Source: Laguncularia racemosa (taxonomy: Eukaryota; Streptophyta; Magnoliopsida; Myrtales; Combretaceae). From it: a DNA stretch of 64,000 nt. The stretch lies in assembly GCA_037954665.1 (NCBI GenBank), contig JBBMOL010000092.1, positions 2,852,001-2,916,000 of the forward strand, read 5' to 3'. The notes under the pieces are model-generated. The model had not been told where the DNA came from and searched no databases. It saw nothing but the letters and a program-made list of their open reading frames with translations. Shown in pieces: positions 40,101 through 49,255 of the stretch. Made by a program: the position numbers and the translations under genes. Position 1 is the first letter of the stretch; the number at the start of each line of letters is the position of its first letter.

Positions 40101-41564
40101 AGGTAAATGTTTAATTACGGCTCTGATACCAAATGAAAGCTGCAACTAAATACAAACACAGAAAATGCAGCGGAAATAGGGAAATCACTAACCTCTTGCC
40201 ATTGCTGAATACGGAGAGGAACAAAACCGTCAAGTCCCAGAACCTCCAAGATCTTCAGAGCATTCAAAAAACTCACAAGATGGTAATATGTTTTTTTATA
40301 GAATTTTTCATGCTCAGGGACCTTGAATCCAATAGCTATTTATAAAGAAACTTTCCATCAAAGTTTCCTAAAATCATGCTAATGGGTTAATGGATAATAT
40401 GGTTGATAAGGATTAAGTGGATAGTGGAATCATGGGAATGGAAGTTATAGTTTGTGGTTCCTTAAAAATAGGACCACACTTCCAACATTCCAACATATTA
40501 TACGGGAAACTCAAAAGCCTACCCTAAGGTTAACTCAACAAGCTCATTAGAACCTTGTATATACATGCTTTGACAATAATTTTGTTACATTCCAGTTTAT
40601 TGATGGTCATTCCAAAGATAACATTGTATCAAAGCATAAATAACTGAATTCAAATCTTGCACTATTGTATATTGAAAAAAGCAAGGGCCTTTGAAAATGT
40701 TTTAGTGCGTGAGATTCATAATTTAACAATTATGACCACATCGATAGAGCTAAGAGGAACTTCAATGTGAAAAGAACCTTTTGATTTATAGAAGCCATAC
40801 CTCATCAGAACTCTCATGGTCTTCTTGTTCTTCGATGCAAGTAGAGCTTGCACCAAAGCACAAAAGAGCTTCAGACAGCATGTCCTAAGCCAAAACAAGC
40901 GGAAATCATGAATTTCTCACCCACGACCATGACAACAGCAACAAAAACAATAAATAATATCAACAATAAAATACATGACAATTAGACCACATGATACACC
41001 AATGCATGTGTGATATGAATCGATATGGTTGTAAAACGTCCTTTGCACATTTGACAAGAATTAGATGCCAATAGTGATAGGGGCTAAATTCCCTATCATT
41101 ATCTGACCATTGAAATTAACTTGCTAAATTCCCAATCATTATCAACGGTCGGATACTGACTAGACAATCGATACTACTAGTCCATGAAAATCGCCAAGGG
41201 ATGGATAACAAAAGTTACTACACATAAACAAGTATAATAACAAAAATATAAAAAGAGTGCAACATACAGAAGCATGTTTCGGGCAGCAAATTCGAACAGA
41301 GAGATAGAGGGAGGTGACTAGCTCTATTAACTTAGTTGCTGAAGTAGTAGTATTAGTAGAAGCATAAGGTGAAGTATGAGATGAAGTGGAAGCAAAAGAA
41401 GAAGAAGAAGAGAAAAATCCAGTGATTGAATTGTTGTTGGGTTTGGAAAGAGATGGGAGAGAAGGAAGGAGGAGTGGTGATGGCTTGTGAAAAAAATGGC
41501 GGGAGCTTAACGGTAAGTGTAAGCCTAAGTAGACCAGGCGTTTGAAGAAATGACTCACTGACAT
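31192..41564 (-). CDS. Ribosomal protein L11 methyltransferase-like (PrmA-like) protein, unit 1 copy, 7 exons
   Basis: Exons in transcript order: 41564-41268, 40884-40801, 33888-33748, 33408-33343, 33051-32884, 32257-31961, 31305-31192. All are phase 0 with GT-AG introns, giving 388 residues. The first about 90 residues are Ser/Thr/Arg-rich, fitting an organelle presequence. The catalytic domain shows PrmA signatures: PGLAFGTGEHPTT (207-219), SAM motif I LDYGTGSGIL (237-246), VGVDIDPQAI (259-268), VVANILLNPL (316-325) and GLSGIL (343-348). Bacterial PrmA methylates ribosomal protein L11; here a plastid or mitochondrial L11 is the likely substrate (inference). The second of two adjacent ATGs was chosen because only that one is conserved in the other copy. 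Intron 2 holds a 6.4-kb copia element in the same orientation, which could cause premature polyadenylation. The last exon ends in a DDWACVRG segment. Confidence 0.88.
31527..31930. mobile_element. Possible hAT-like MITE remnant
   Basis: 'gggtgtgtttgtttcgtagaa' near 31555 is roughly inverted by 'ttctgtaaaataaacaaatcc' near 31910-31930. About 340 bp (31,528-31,868) is absent from the other copy, which joins directly at an AAATTT present at both edges here. It is either an insertion in this unit or a deletion in the other. The right part flanks exon 6 of the methyltransferase gene. Confidence 0.35.
34117..34121. repeat. Target site duplication TATTA, left
   Basis: It directly abuts the left LTR and is identical to 40496-40500. 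The unit 2 empty site carries one copy. Confidence 0.93.
34122..34508 (-). repeat. 3' LTR of the copia element (387 bp)
   Basis: It matches 40134-40495. It is 25 bp longer because a segment beginning 'gcattcaaaaaactcac' is tandemly duplicated (about 34247-34297). All of the roughly 14 substitutions between the LTRs that I counted are transitions. Confidence 0.95.
34509..34519 (-). other. Polypurine tract
   Basis: AAGTGGGAGAA on the minus strand lies immediately before the 3' LTR, the expected plus-strand primer of an LTR element. Confidence 0.85.
34777..38811 (-). pseudogene. copia gag-pol polyprotein, one frame with three in-frame stops
   Basis: From the Met at 38811 the frame runs without a frameshift to the terminal stop at 34777. 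It is broken by TAA at 38536-38538 (gag), 36544-36546 (between integrase and RT) and 36022-36024 (RT). Visible parts: gag; a zinc knuckle at about 38091-38050 with Cys-x2-Cys-x4-His-x4-Tyr, the last Cys lost; protease DSG near 37950; the pre-integrase WHCRLGH segment near 37540; integrase core with DRGGEY near 37165; RT with YVDD near 35755; RNase H near 35140-34850. It would encode about 1340 residues. The large intact stretches indicate a fairly recent loss of function. Confidence 0.93.
38812..40119 (-). other. Leader between primer site and gag of the copia element
   Basis: About 1.3 kb of AT-rich, non-coding sequence. On the + strand it holds three degenerate copies of a 'ggctgctgtggcta' word (38995-39015, 39101-39120, 39397-39415), spaced about 105 and 295 bp, each followed by a 'cc' and A-rich sequence. 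Confidence 0.6.
40120..40131 (-). other. Primer binding site for initiator tRNA-Met
   Basis: TGGTATCAGAGC on the minus strand, two bases inside the 5' LTR, is the classic plant LTR-element site complementary to the 3' end of initiator tRNA-Met. Confidence 0.93.
40134..40495 (-). repeat. 5' LTR of the copia element (362 bp)
   Basis: Starts TGTTGG and ends TTTCA on the minus strand. It pairs with the LTR at 34122-34508 and would carry the element's promoter. Confidence 0.95.
40496..40500. repeat. Target site duplication TATTA, right
   Basis: It directly follows the 5' LTR and is identical to 34117-34121. Confidence 0.93.
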
Positions 41565-42734
41565 CATGTTTAGTGTTCGTTAATGGCAGTTGGGTCGATG
41601 TTGGCTAATTGGGGCAAAACCAATATTGATGTGTTGGGTTTATGTTCCTTTATGGACACCATCATGGGCTTATGCCGTCGAGTCCAAATTTTAGTAGAAT
41701 TGGGCCAGTGAAGAGATCCTTGCTTTCCATTGCTCCTTTTTTTTTTTTTGTTAATTTAAGATAAATATATATATATAGTTTTTTTTTGCATTATTTATTT
41801 ATGCAATTACATAGCTTGAGTTTTCAACATTTTCACTTGCACTCATGTGTTATTTTTTTTTTAATCATATAAAGGCTAATGAAATCATAACTTTGTTTGA
41901 CATAAACATAATATGAGTATGCAAAGTGAAAAATCAAAAAGCACTAATTATGTAATTGAAAAAGAAAAAGAATACAAATACAAAAAATGAAACAAATAGA
42001 AAATCAGATTATATGACTAAAAAAAATGTAACACACAAATGTAAAGTGGAAAAAATATAAAATGTCAATTATATTTTATATAATTATCAATTTGGATTAT
42101 TTAATTTTGTTGAACCTTCCTATTAACTCTATAATTAAGCTATGAAATCAACACCAAAATTAAAAGTCTTAATAATTTTTTAGTCATATCTTCTCACAAA
42201 TTTTAAGATAAATTTATCTTCATTTTTTAATTCGATTAACCTAAAATATTCAATAATAATAAGTATATTATATAGAATTATTAGTGGTAGATAAATATCA
42301 ATTAAATTTTAATGCATAAAATTCTTTTAAAATTATATATCATAATTATGGATAATATATGTTGTATCCATTTTTCTCTTGCCAATACATGGAAGAAAAT
42401 TTTTATAATTATATACTATTTTCATTTAAATATATATTTGCAATTAAAGAAATATACTCAAAACAAAAAATTAGATATAATAAATATTTATTTTATCATT
42501 ATATATGAAAACGTTGATGATTTTAATCTAACTTTTAAGAGCTATTTATTTAAAGATAATAAAAAGAAAATAAAATAATTATTTTAAAAATATTTTTTTA
42601 TTATTTTATTTACTTATAAATTCTTATTAAAATAAATTTTTTTATCTATTATTACCTTACCTATAAGGTAGATGGACTATTTGGAATTTTTCTTTTCCCG
42701 AAGAAGGAGCATGCAACGACTACCGTACAATAAT

Positions 42735-42744
42735 GGCGCCAAAA
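42735..42744 (-). promoter_or_regulatory. E2F-like site TTTTGGCGCC
   Basis: It matches the plant E2F consensus (TTTSSCGC family), lies about 100 bp upstream of the PRA1.H TATA box and is identical in unit 2 (60545-60554). Function is inferred. Confidence 0.5.
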
Positions 42745-42840
42745 GTAACAACTTCCTTGGGAAGTCTACTACGTCACCCTCCCTGAAACATCATAATTAC
42801 GTACTTCCCCTCCAAGTTCATCCCCAATTCCAACCCCCTC

Positions 42841-42858
42841 TATATGTATAAACCCTAA
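42841..42858 (+). promoter_or_regulatory. TATA box fused to telo-box, PRA1.H unit 1
   Basis: TATAAACCCTAA combines a TATA box with the AAACCCTAA telo-box (42850-42858). Telo-boxes are common in promoters of plant translation and proliferation genes. The ATG is 72 bp downstream. Unit 2 has the same at 60651-60668. Confidence 0.65.
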
Positions 42859-42930
42859 AACACAGAATCTTCAAGACACCATTCCCTCGAAAAAAGAAGA
42901 CAGCCCACAAGAAGGGAAAAAAGAGAAAAA

Positions 42931-45900
42931 ATGTCCTTCAGACCCAATCCTCTATCTCTCACAATCCCCGATCCAACATTCGAGACCTGGCTCCGTGACT
43001 CCGGCTACCTCGAACTCCTCGACCATCACTCCACCACCTCCACCACCTCCACCACCACAACTACGGCCACCTCCCTCCCTTCCACCACCACTCCCACCAT
43101 TCCTTCCCCTGGATTCTTTTTCTCCTGCTCTCTTTTCTCTTTCCTATGCACCCTTTTCTCTCTCCTCACTCTCAATCCTTTCGCCAAGCTTACGACTAAC
43201 GATTTCGCAGCTGAAACGGCTTCATGGACTTACGGGTTCTTTGGTTGTTTGGATTCTTACGCATTCCCTTCTTCGCCTACTCAAGCGAGACTGAGAGTTC
43301 AGGAGAATGTTAAGCGGTTTGCGAGGAATTACGCGACTTTGTTCATTTTGTTCTTCGCTTGCACCTTGTATGTTTCGATTCTGTTTGGTTTTGGTTCTGT
43401 TTCTTGTTTCAAATTATCTGAGTGTCGTAATATGTATTGTGTGTTAATTGGGTGCTTCGGGATTGTGTAAAGATTGAGTTTTTCAAGCTTTTTTTGGTCC
43501 TAATTGAGCTGTGATATTGGTTGTGATGATTGATGAGAAATAAGGAAAAGTCTGGTGTGGATGGTTTGATTATTTTAGTTAAATGGTGTTGAAATTTGTG
43601 CTGTGGTCAATCGGGTGCTTTGGATTTGTGTAGGGATTGAAAATTTTTAATGCTTTTGCCACTTCCCCTCCCCATTTGGCGTACCTGGTTATTTCCGTCC
43701 AACTAGGTTATACGTTCAGCATGTTATTAGTAAGTATGTGAACATTCACCGAAGTGGAGATTGTGATTCTATAAGGATAGTATTTATACAGTGATGTTAT
43801 AAGTTGAGAGGGTTTTGGAGATTTTCAAGAAAGGGTGCATTTTGATGAAGATGATGCCATTATTTAGATTTGTTTGGGTTATTGATTTGGAAAAAAAATT
43901 ATTAAAGGTATTATAATCGTTTTTATTTTAGGATATGAATTTTGAGGCCGATTGATGAACTCAGATAACTATAAGGATATCGGGATTTTATTGGATGGCT
44001 AAATGAGATTTTCAGAGATGAGGTCATGCTTATTCTATTTTCACTGGGGAATCTGGTGCACAAGCTCGTATCAACTATCCAATATGCATCTCTTGTTTCA
44101 TTTAAAATGGAAATTTTTGCCCGATTGGGAATCGAGAATCTGATTGAGGATTTGCATTTCTCCGGTGTAAATTGTCAAGTTGTTGAGAATGAATGTATGG
44201 TATGCAAGAGTAATGTGTAGCTTATGTTCTCTGTGTTTGCTGATTTTAGGTACCAGATGCCGCTTGCTCTTGCTGGATTGCTCGCAAGCTTAGCACTATG
44301 GGATTTGTTCAGGTTTGGCAGTGATAGGTGGGAGTTGGATCAGCGCCCTGCTCTCCGCCTGCTTTTGGTTCGCATTGCCCAATGTGGTAAGCTTTTTTGT
44401 TTGCATTTTTTCCCTATAGTACATGTAAATTTCCTGATTAGCACTGATGGGTGTCGAATCCAACAAAAATAAAACCTACTCCTAAACAATTATATGAATT
44501 GCATATAGTGGTGAGCAGGGTCGAATCCACAGAGATTGGTTAAATTTATTTCTATCCAAGGAGAATAAAAAGGAAAAGGAAAATGGGGGTTTGGTTTGTG
44601 AATCGAATAAAGTTAAAACAAGATAAGAAAATTGAATATTGATAAAAACCTAGCCAAAGGAATCAAGATAGTTTAATTCTAGGAATTGATCATCGATGCA
44701 AATGTTTTCTATTCTTGTTCCTAGATAAACTGGTTATGGTTATTAACAAGCTCTAACAACCTATCTCTCCGTACTTCCTCGATAATCAAGAGAAGCTCTT
44801 TGATTATTTCTCTTATCGATTAGACAATCCTAGACAAGCGGTTAGGATTTAATCTACCAATAGCATTAAAATCTAGAGAGACCACCAATTCATGCTAGTA
44901 GATTATAAGATAACCTATTTAAACATGATCACACACCTCCATAACATGAATTCAATCATCTCTTTTATAACCAAACATGTTATTGCGTCATTAAGACTAG
45001 AACAATCAAACAATTACGGATTTGGCGTGCTAGTTGACAATATATTAACTTGCTAATTGAGTAGAAGAGCTCTATTCATACCAATCAACAAAGATAATAA
45101 TGACAAAACGATCAGAAGATATATGAATACCCGAAAGCAAAGAATAGAATAAATACAAGTCAATTAGACCTCACAATTCGTGGAGAATTAAACATCTATG
45201 ACCTTTTGGCTAGAAAAGTAGCTTAACTACACATGTTCATCAATAAAACGAAAAATAAAAATAAAAACATAACAAGCCTCTGTTTCCGGCTGCCGGCTCT
45301 GCCTCCTCCTTTCCTTCTTGTTTCCAAGATGAACCAAGATTCCCCGATTCAAAAGTTGTCCTCACCCTCTAGGGTTGGTTCTATTTATATTGTTAGAGGG
45401 ATGGCATGTGATCTTTTGCTAGTAAGATACGAAAATATCTTTCCTTTTTCAAGTAGATTTCGAGAAGTGAATCTTTGTCTGCCTGGCACGCCCTACCACA
45501 CGGCCGTGGGTCAAGCCGTGCCTTCCTCTGTGCATAATTCACGTATCATCTTCCGTGTCCAGTGTGTAGCACGATCTTCACCACGGCTAGATCTTAGGCC
45601 GTGCCTTCCTCTGTGCATAATCAACAAGTCTTCTCCTTGGCACGTCTAGCTTCCACCATGGCTTCAAGCACGATTTCTCCCACGACTTCCACCACGGCCG
45701 TGCCTTAAGCCGTGTCTCTCTCTGTTGAAAGTCCACATTTCCGCCTTTTCGTCCAGTGTGTAACACGGTTTGCGCCATGGCCGTGCCTCAAACTGTGCTT
45801 CCGATACACGGCCGTGTACTTCAACCGTGTATCTTCCTGTTGATTCAAAACCAAGTACACGGCCGTGCACTTCAATTACACGCCCATGTACTTCCCTCCG

Positions 45901-48259
45901 GCGGTGTAAATCCTTGTCTTGATCCAAGTTGTAAATGACTTCTCTAATTTACTTGAATTAGCATCCTGGACTCCATTTAACCTGATTTATCACCATAATA
46001 GAATTAAGTACCATTTCCTTATGATTTTTATAAAATCAATAATGAATTAACACAATTTATACTATAAAGATTAAGTATAAAATGGCTCTATCAAGCACAA
46101 ACGAAACTCTCTCTGCTACTTATCAAACACCAAACACAACCCCAAGCCAGCCACCGCCACCCCGCCACCCCACCCAACCCACTTAACGTGAAGCTTTTTG
46201 AGCACAAATGTTCATGATATATCAGCTTCATAAGACTTGCTTGAGATCAGTATTTGCAACTACCACTTTTGTCAAAATGGGAAGTTTAATCCTATAATTG
46301 TATCATTAAACTCAAGAGCAACATGTCAAATATTGCAAAAGGCCCAAGACCAACTGGTTCAGTCATTTAGTCAGCCCTGAGTCTGCTTTTGACAGAGCCA
46401 GTGACTCCTAAGTGAAACTGAAACTGCGTTGCTATGTGTTTATTTTTTGGCTAATTTGCAAGCTGACTCCATAAAGTTACATGCCTGAGACAGACTTAGT
46501 TGCCCAAAATAAAAAAAAATAAAAAAAATTGTTTTACCGGATGTCTCCAAAGACACCCAATATGAAAAATATTCAGGAGTAGCATTTCACCACTTTGCTT
46601 ACAAGGGTTGAATTAAATGGTGTCCATATATTCGAACCACTCTTGGATTCCACCAACCCAGATAGCCATAGTTTCTACACGAGTACACCTGCAATAGTGA
46701 CAATGGCATGTCAAGGAGTTGACTCTGTGGACAGCTTCTAGTTTTTGTGTGCACCAGTCACATTGTTCACACAGCCAGTTCCATCTGCAAAGGTCAGGCG
46801 GTCTGTCTGTTGATCTCCCATACTTATGCAGCGGTCATTACAAAGTCAGATTTGAAAATCCTATCTATTTGAGCTATTATTATGAGAAGATGCAATTTTA
46901 CCTTTCTTAATATTTAGAAGTACTGGCTTCTTGAACATTTGTCAGCTTCTTTGGTTTATTTCTTTTGCTCTAAGCATTTGCTTTTGTGCATGACTTTCCA
47001 TGAGTGGGAATTTCGGTCATTTAATACCCGGACATCTTGCTTACCAAATTGAGATGGAGTAACATCATGGTATATACCTATTATAGGATTGCAGATTTTG
47101 CTTCTAATTGCTTCTCATATATCATCTTAAAGTTCTATAATATTTTTTAAACCGATTTTTATTATTATTATTATTTTGGATAAGTGATTTTAAATAATTT
47201 AAATGAGCACGATTTTAAAATTTGACCACCTTGACTTGAAGATCCCTCCATTCTTTTGGTTTTGCAAATTGCAACCATGTTAACTGCTTGGTAGTTGGAT
47301 CTTGTAGGTGGATTTGATGACGACTTATCTATTTATGGAAATCATCACTCTTAATTCCTTTGATTTTTTATTGTATTTGACCTGTTTGTTGGTAAGGTTT
47401 ATACGTTTGGCAATCTCTCATTGTCTTAAGAACACGTGAAACATGGGAATATTATTAGCTCGAGCCGATTGCATACTTCATTCTTGCTAATGCTCAGTGT
47501 TGGCTAAAGAGCACTTAACTTTGACAATTGCTTCTGAGCTTAAGCTTAGAAATGAAAAATTGAAAAATTAAATGACATTGAGGATAATAAACCATCGTAA
47601 ATAGTGTGATATGACCTTAGTACATCCTTTGTATCTGTATTGATACTTTTCATTGACAAGTAAGCGTGAGAACCGAGCTTTTTGCATGTTATGAAAACGT
47701 CCTTCATGTTTGCAGGTTATTCTCATATCTGTCTAATTAAGGATATTATGTATTCTTTGGAACTTCCAGGCTTAATTATCAGCTTAGCTGCTATGTTAGT
47801 TTTACCTGCATTCTGAAGTTGGATGCATTGAACTCAAACTCATAACAATTGCATTTTCATTATGTTACAATTGATAATCTCCATGTTTTCCGCAAAACCA
47901 TGAGAGCATTTGTGACTTTTTTAGTTGTATGATTTCTATTTCATTGTGCGTTAGACATATATATGGTTGAGCGCTTTCCCTAATGGATGGGATTATTGCA
48001 GAATTAGTAAATATGCAATCCGTTCCCTTTTGCAGCTGCAGCTGTTATTCTGATATATTGCAGTGTACAGATGGCACTCTTTTGTGCGATTGTTGTCAGT
48101 TATTCAGGTTGAAACATTGTCCTCCTTTTGGTTATGTCACATTTTTTGTTTCCAATGTTTGAAAGCTGATTTATCATGTCATTTCTAGTGTTAATTTTGC
48201 ATGCGGCACTGCGGAGGCTGGCTCCTGCTAAGCAAAACCTGAAAAAGAGAAGTAGATGA
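42931..48259 (+). CDS. PRA1H: PRA1 family protein H (prenylated Rab acceptor-like), unit 1 copy, 4 exons
   Basis: Exons: 42931-43367, 44250-44386, 48036-48107, 48189-48259. All introns are GT-AG with consistent phases, giving 238 residues. The N-terminus FRPNPLSLTIPDPTFETWLRDSGYLELLD matches plant PRA1.H in wording and order when compared piecewise. A Ser/Thr/Pro-rich linker (about 35-60) follows. Next come the PRA1 core with RVQENVKRFARNYATLF and the two long hydrophobic pairs typical of PRA1 proteins (about 62-85, 130-170 and 195-225). The tail is basic, LKKRSR. PRA1 proteins are small endomembrane proteins that bind prenylated Rab GTPases in vesicle traffic. Intron 2 (3.65 kb) contains a 1.65-kb insertion absent from the other copy. 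The linker has a Thr/Ser repeat six codons longer than in unit 2. Confidence 0.93.
44445..46093. mobile_element. 1649-bp TG...CA insertion with 5-bp target duplication (solo LTR or non-autonomous LTR element)
   Basis: It begins TGATGGGTG and ends CTCTATCA, flanked by AGCAC at 44440-44444 and 46094-46098. Unit 2 shows the uninterrupted site near 62,230. No protein, primer site or internal pair of LTRs is seen, so a solo LTR is the simplest reading. A GC-rich tract with CACGGCCGTG palindromes fills 45480-45920. It lies in intron 2 of PRA1.H. Confidence 0.8.
45499..45867. repeat. Array of CACGGCCGTG palindromes
   Basis: Perfect 10-bp palindromes occur at 45499-45508, 45693-45702, 45807-45816 and 45858-45867. 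Many half or mutated forms lie between them (for example 'gccgtgcctt' and 'catggccgtg'), as does a repeated 'gccgtgccttcctctgtgca' segment (two copies about 100 bp apart). The tract is far GC-richer than its surroundings. Confidence 0.85.
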
Positions 48260-48428
48260 CTGAAGGTGCAGGAGAGGGGATTTTTCAGCTTTGCCATGGG
48301 ATCCCGAATTTGATGTTAGAAACGGTGCACTTTCCCTACGGATGAAAGTGTACTGCAGCTTTTATTGGAGCCATCACATTCATCTCGAGTCGAAAACAAA
48401 TATAGGGAGGTACATATATTAGAGTTTA
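48260..48428. other. 3' end of PRA1.H and junction between tandem units
   Basis: It contains the PRA1.H 3' UTR. Similarity to the 21-kb region starts at 48,429, so the junction between unit 1 and unit 2 lies in or next to this interval. Confidence 0.55.
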
Positions 48429-49255
48429 TGTGAGATAAATTGAAATTGTAACTGAATTACGAGTGCATTTTTGTTCTTATGGTTCACGTAATTAGAGATT
48501 TGCAATCATTTGTATTTAATATTTCATATATTTGATGTTTCATTTAGACACATATATTGTAGTTATGTGTCTTTCAGTGGATATTAATTACTAACAAAGG
48601 TAAAAAATTTTATGTATATACATATTATTTTGTTTGTGGTCTCACTATGTCTACAATGACAATAAAACTATATTACTAGTGAGATTCTGGTATATTTTAG
48701 GGGACATGAACAATTAGATTAATACATTATTTAAGATTAGATCATTTGCACAATCGATAGAAAGATGTATCCAATTATACTAATGTGTGCTCAAAGTCAT
48801 ATGAATACATGGAAATAAATAATTAAGGTGACCATATGGTCGGTGTTATTGATTATGTTATTATAAAAACGAGTTAAATGATAAATCATGATAATGAATC
48901 ATAATTTAAAAAATTTATTTATTCCATACTATTAAGAAATGTATTTGGAATACTTACAAATAAGACCTTTTAAAATATTTTCATTAACTATATTATAGCA
49001 ATGTTGGTTCTATCTTATGTATATGATATTACTTAAGGTATGAATAAAATAAACTATGTAAAAACATCTTATTAAACGTCATATATATATATATATATGA
49101 TTTTTCTATCGAATACTAGATAAAACGCTATATATACATATATGATTTTTTTATCGAATACTAGATAAGACAAAGGTATCCATAAATACTAAATAGGTGA
49201 AACTGAAACACGCTTATTAAAAAATTACAATTAAAAAAGAAATAGCTGCTTTCTT
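48429..49255. repeat. Duplicated 3' flank of zinc-finger gene, unit 2 copy
   Basis: Aligns with 21,353-22,358. A copy-specific (AT)n run lies at about 49,081-49,098, next to a short internal duplication ('gatttttctatcgaatactagata' and 'gatttttttatcgaatactagata'). Confidence 0.8.

Larger units (their letters stand above)
34122..40495 (-). mobile_element. Ty1/copia LTR retrotransposon, degenerate, in intron 2 of the L11 methyltransferase gene
   Basis: The element is 6374 bp and begins and ends TG...CA. It is flanked by a perfect 5-bp target duplication TATTA (34117-34121 and 40496-40500). The homologous intron of unit 2 (near 58,990) has a single TATTA and no insert, proving insertion after the duplication. 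Order on the minus strand: 5' LTR, tRNA-Met primer site, about 1.3-kb leader, gag, protease, integrase, RT, RNase H, polypurine tract, 3' LTR. Integrase before RT identifies copia. The single reading frame has three stops, so it is not autonomous now. The LTRs differ at about 14 of 362 aligned positions. Confidence 0.96.
41565..42930. promoter_or_regulatory. Divergent promoter region between L11 methyltransferase and PRA1.H, unit 1
   Basis: The two genes are head to head. The interval is 1366 bp here but 589 bp in unit 2. The difference is an AT-rich block (about 41,625-42,408) without terminal repeats or target duplication. The PRA1.H-proximal about 480 bp is nearly identical in both units and carries an E2F-like site and a telo-box/TATA. 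No TATA box is evident on the methyltransferase side. Confidence 0.65.
30590..48260. repeat. Duplicated block, unit 1 copy (L11 methyltransferase + PRA1.H)
   Basis: This aligns in the same orientation with 55,610 to the window end at 64,000. Copy-specific differences are a copia element (34122-40495), a 1649-bp insertion (44445-46093), about 340 bp near 31,527-31,868 and about 780 bp at 41,625-42,408. By manual count, mismatch is roughly 4-5% in L11-methyltransferase intron 5 and about 1.4% in PRA1.H intron 1. Confidence 0.92.

Noticed and set aside
42312..42578. 88-codon Ile/Tyr/Asn-rich frame in the unit 1 divergent promoter
   Set aside because: Low-complexity AT-rich translation, with no counterpart in unit 2 and no recognisable motif.
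42995..43294. 99-codon proline-rich plus-strand frame
   Set aside because: Out-of-frame shadow of PRA1.H exon 1; the Thr-rich linker reads as Pro in this frame. The same applies at 60805-61086.
45233..45938. Several open frames of 60-138 codons on both strands, rich in Arg/Gly/His
   Set aside because: They arise from the palindrome-rich, GC-rich tract of the 1649-bp insertion and resemble no protein.
46719..46910. 63-codon plus-strand frame conserved in both units (also 62837-63028)
   Set aside because: It lies inside PRA1.H intron 2. Conservation reflects the duplication, and there is no splice continuity or known protein.
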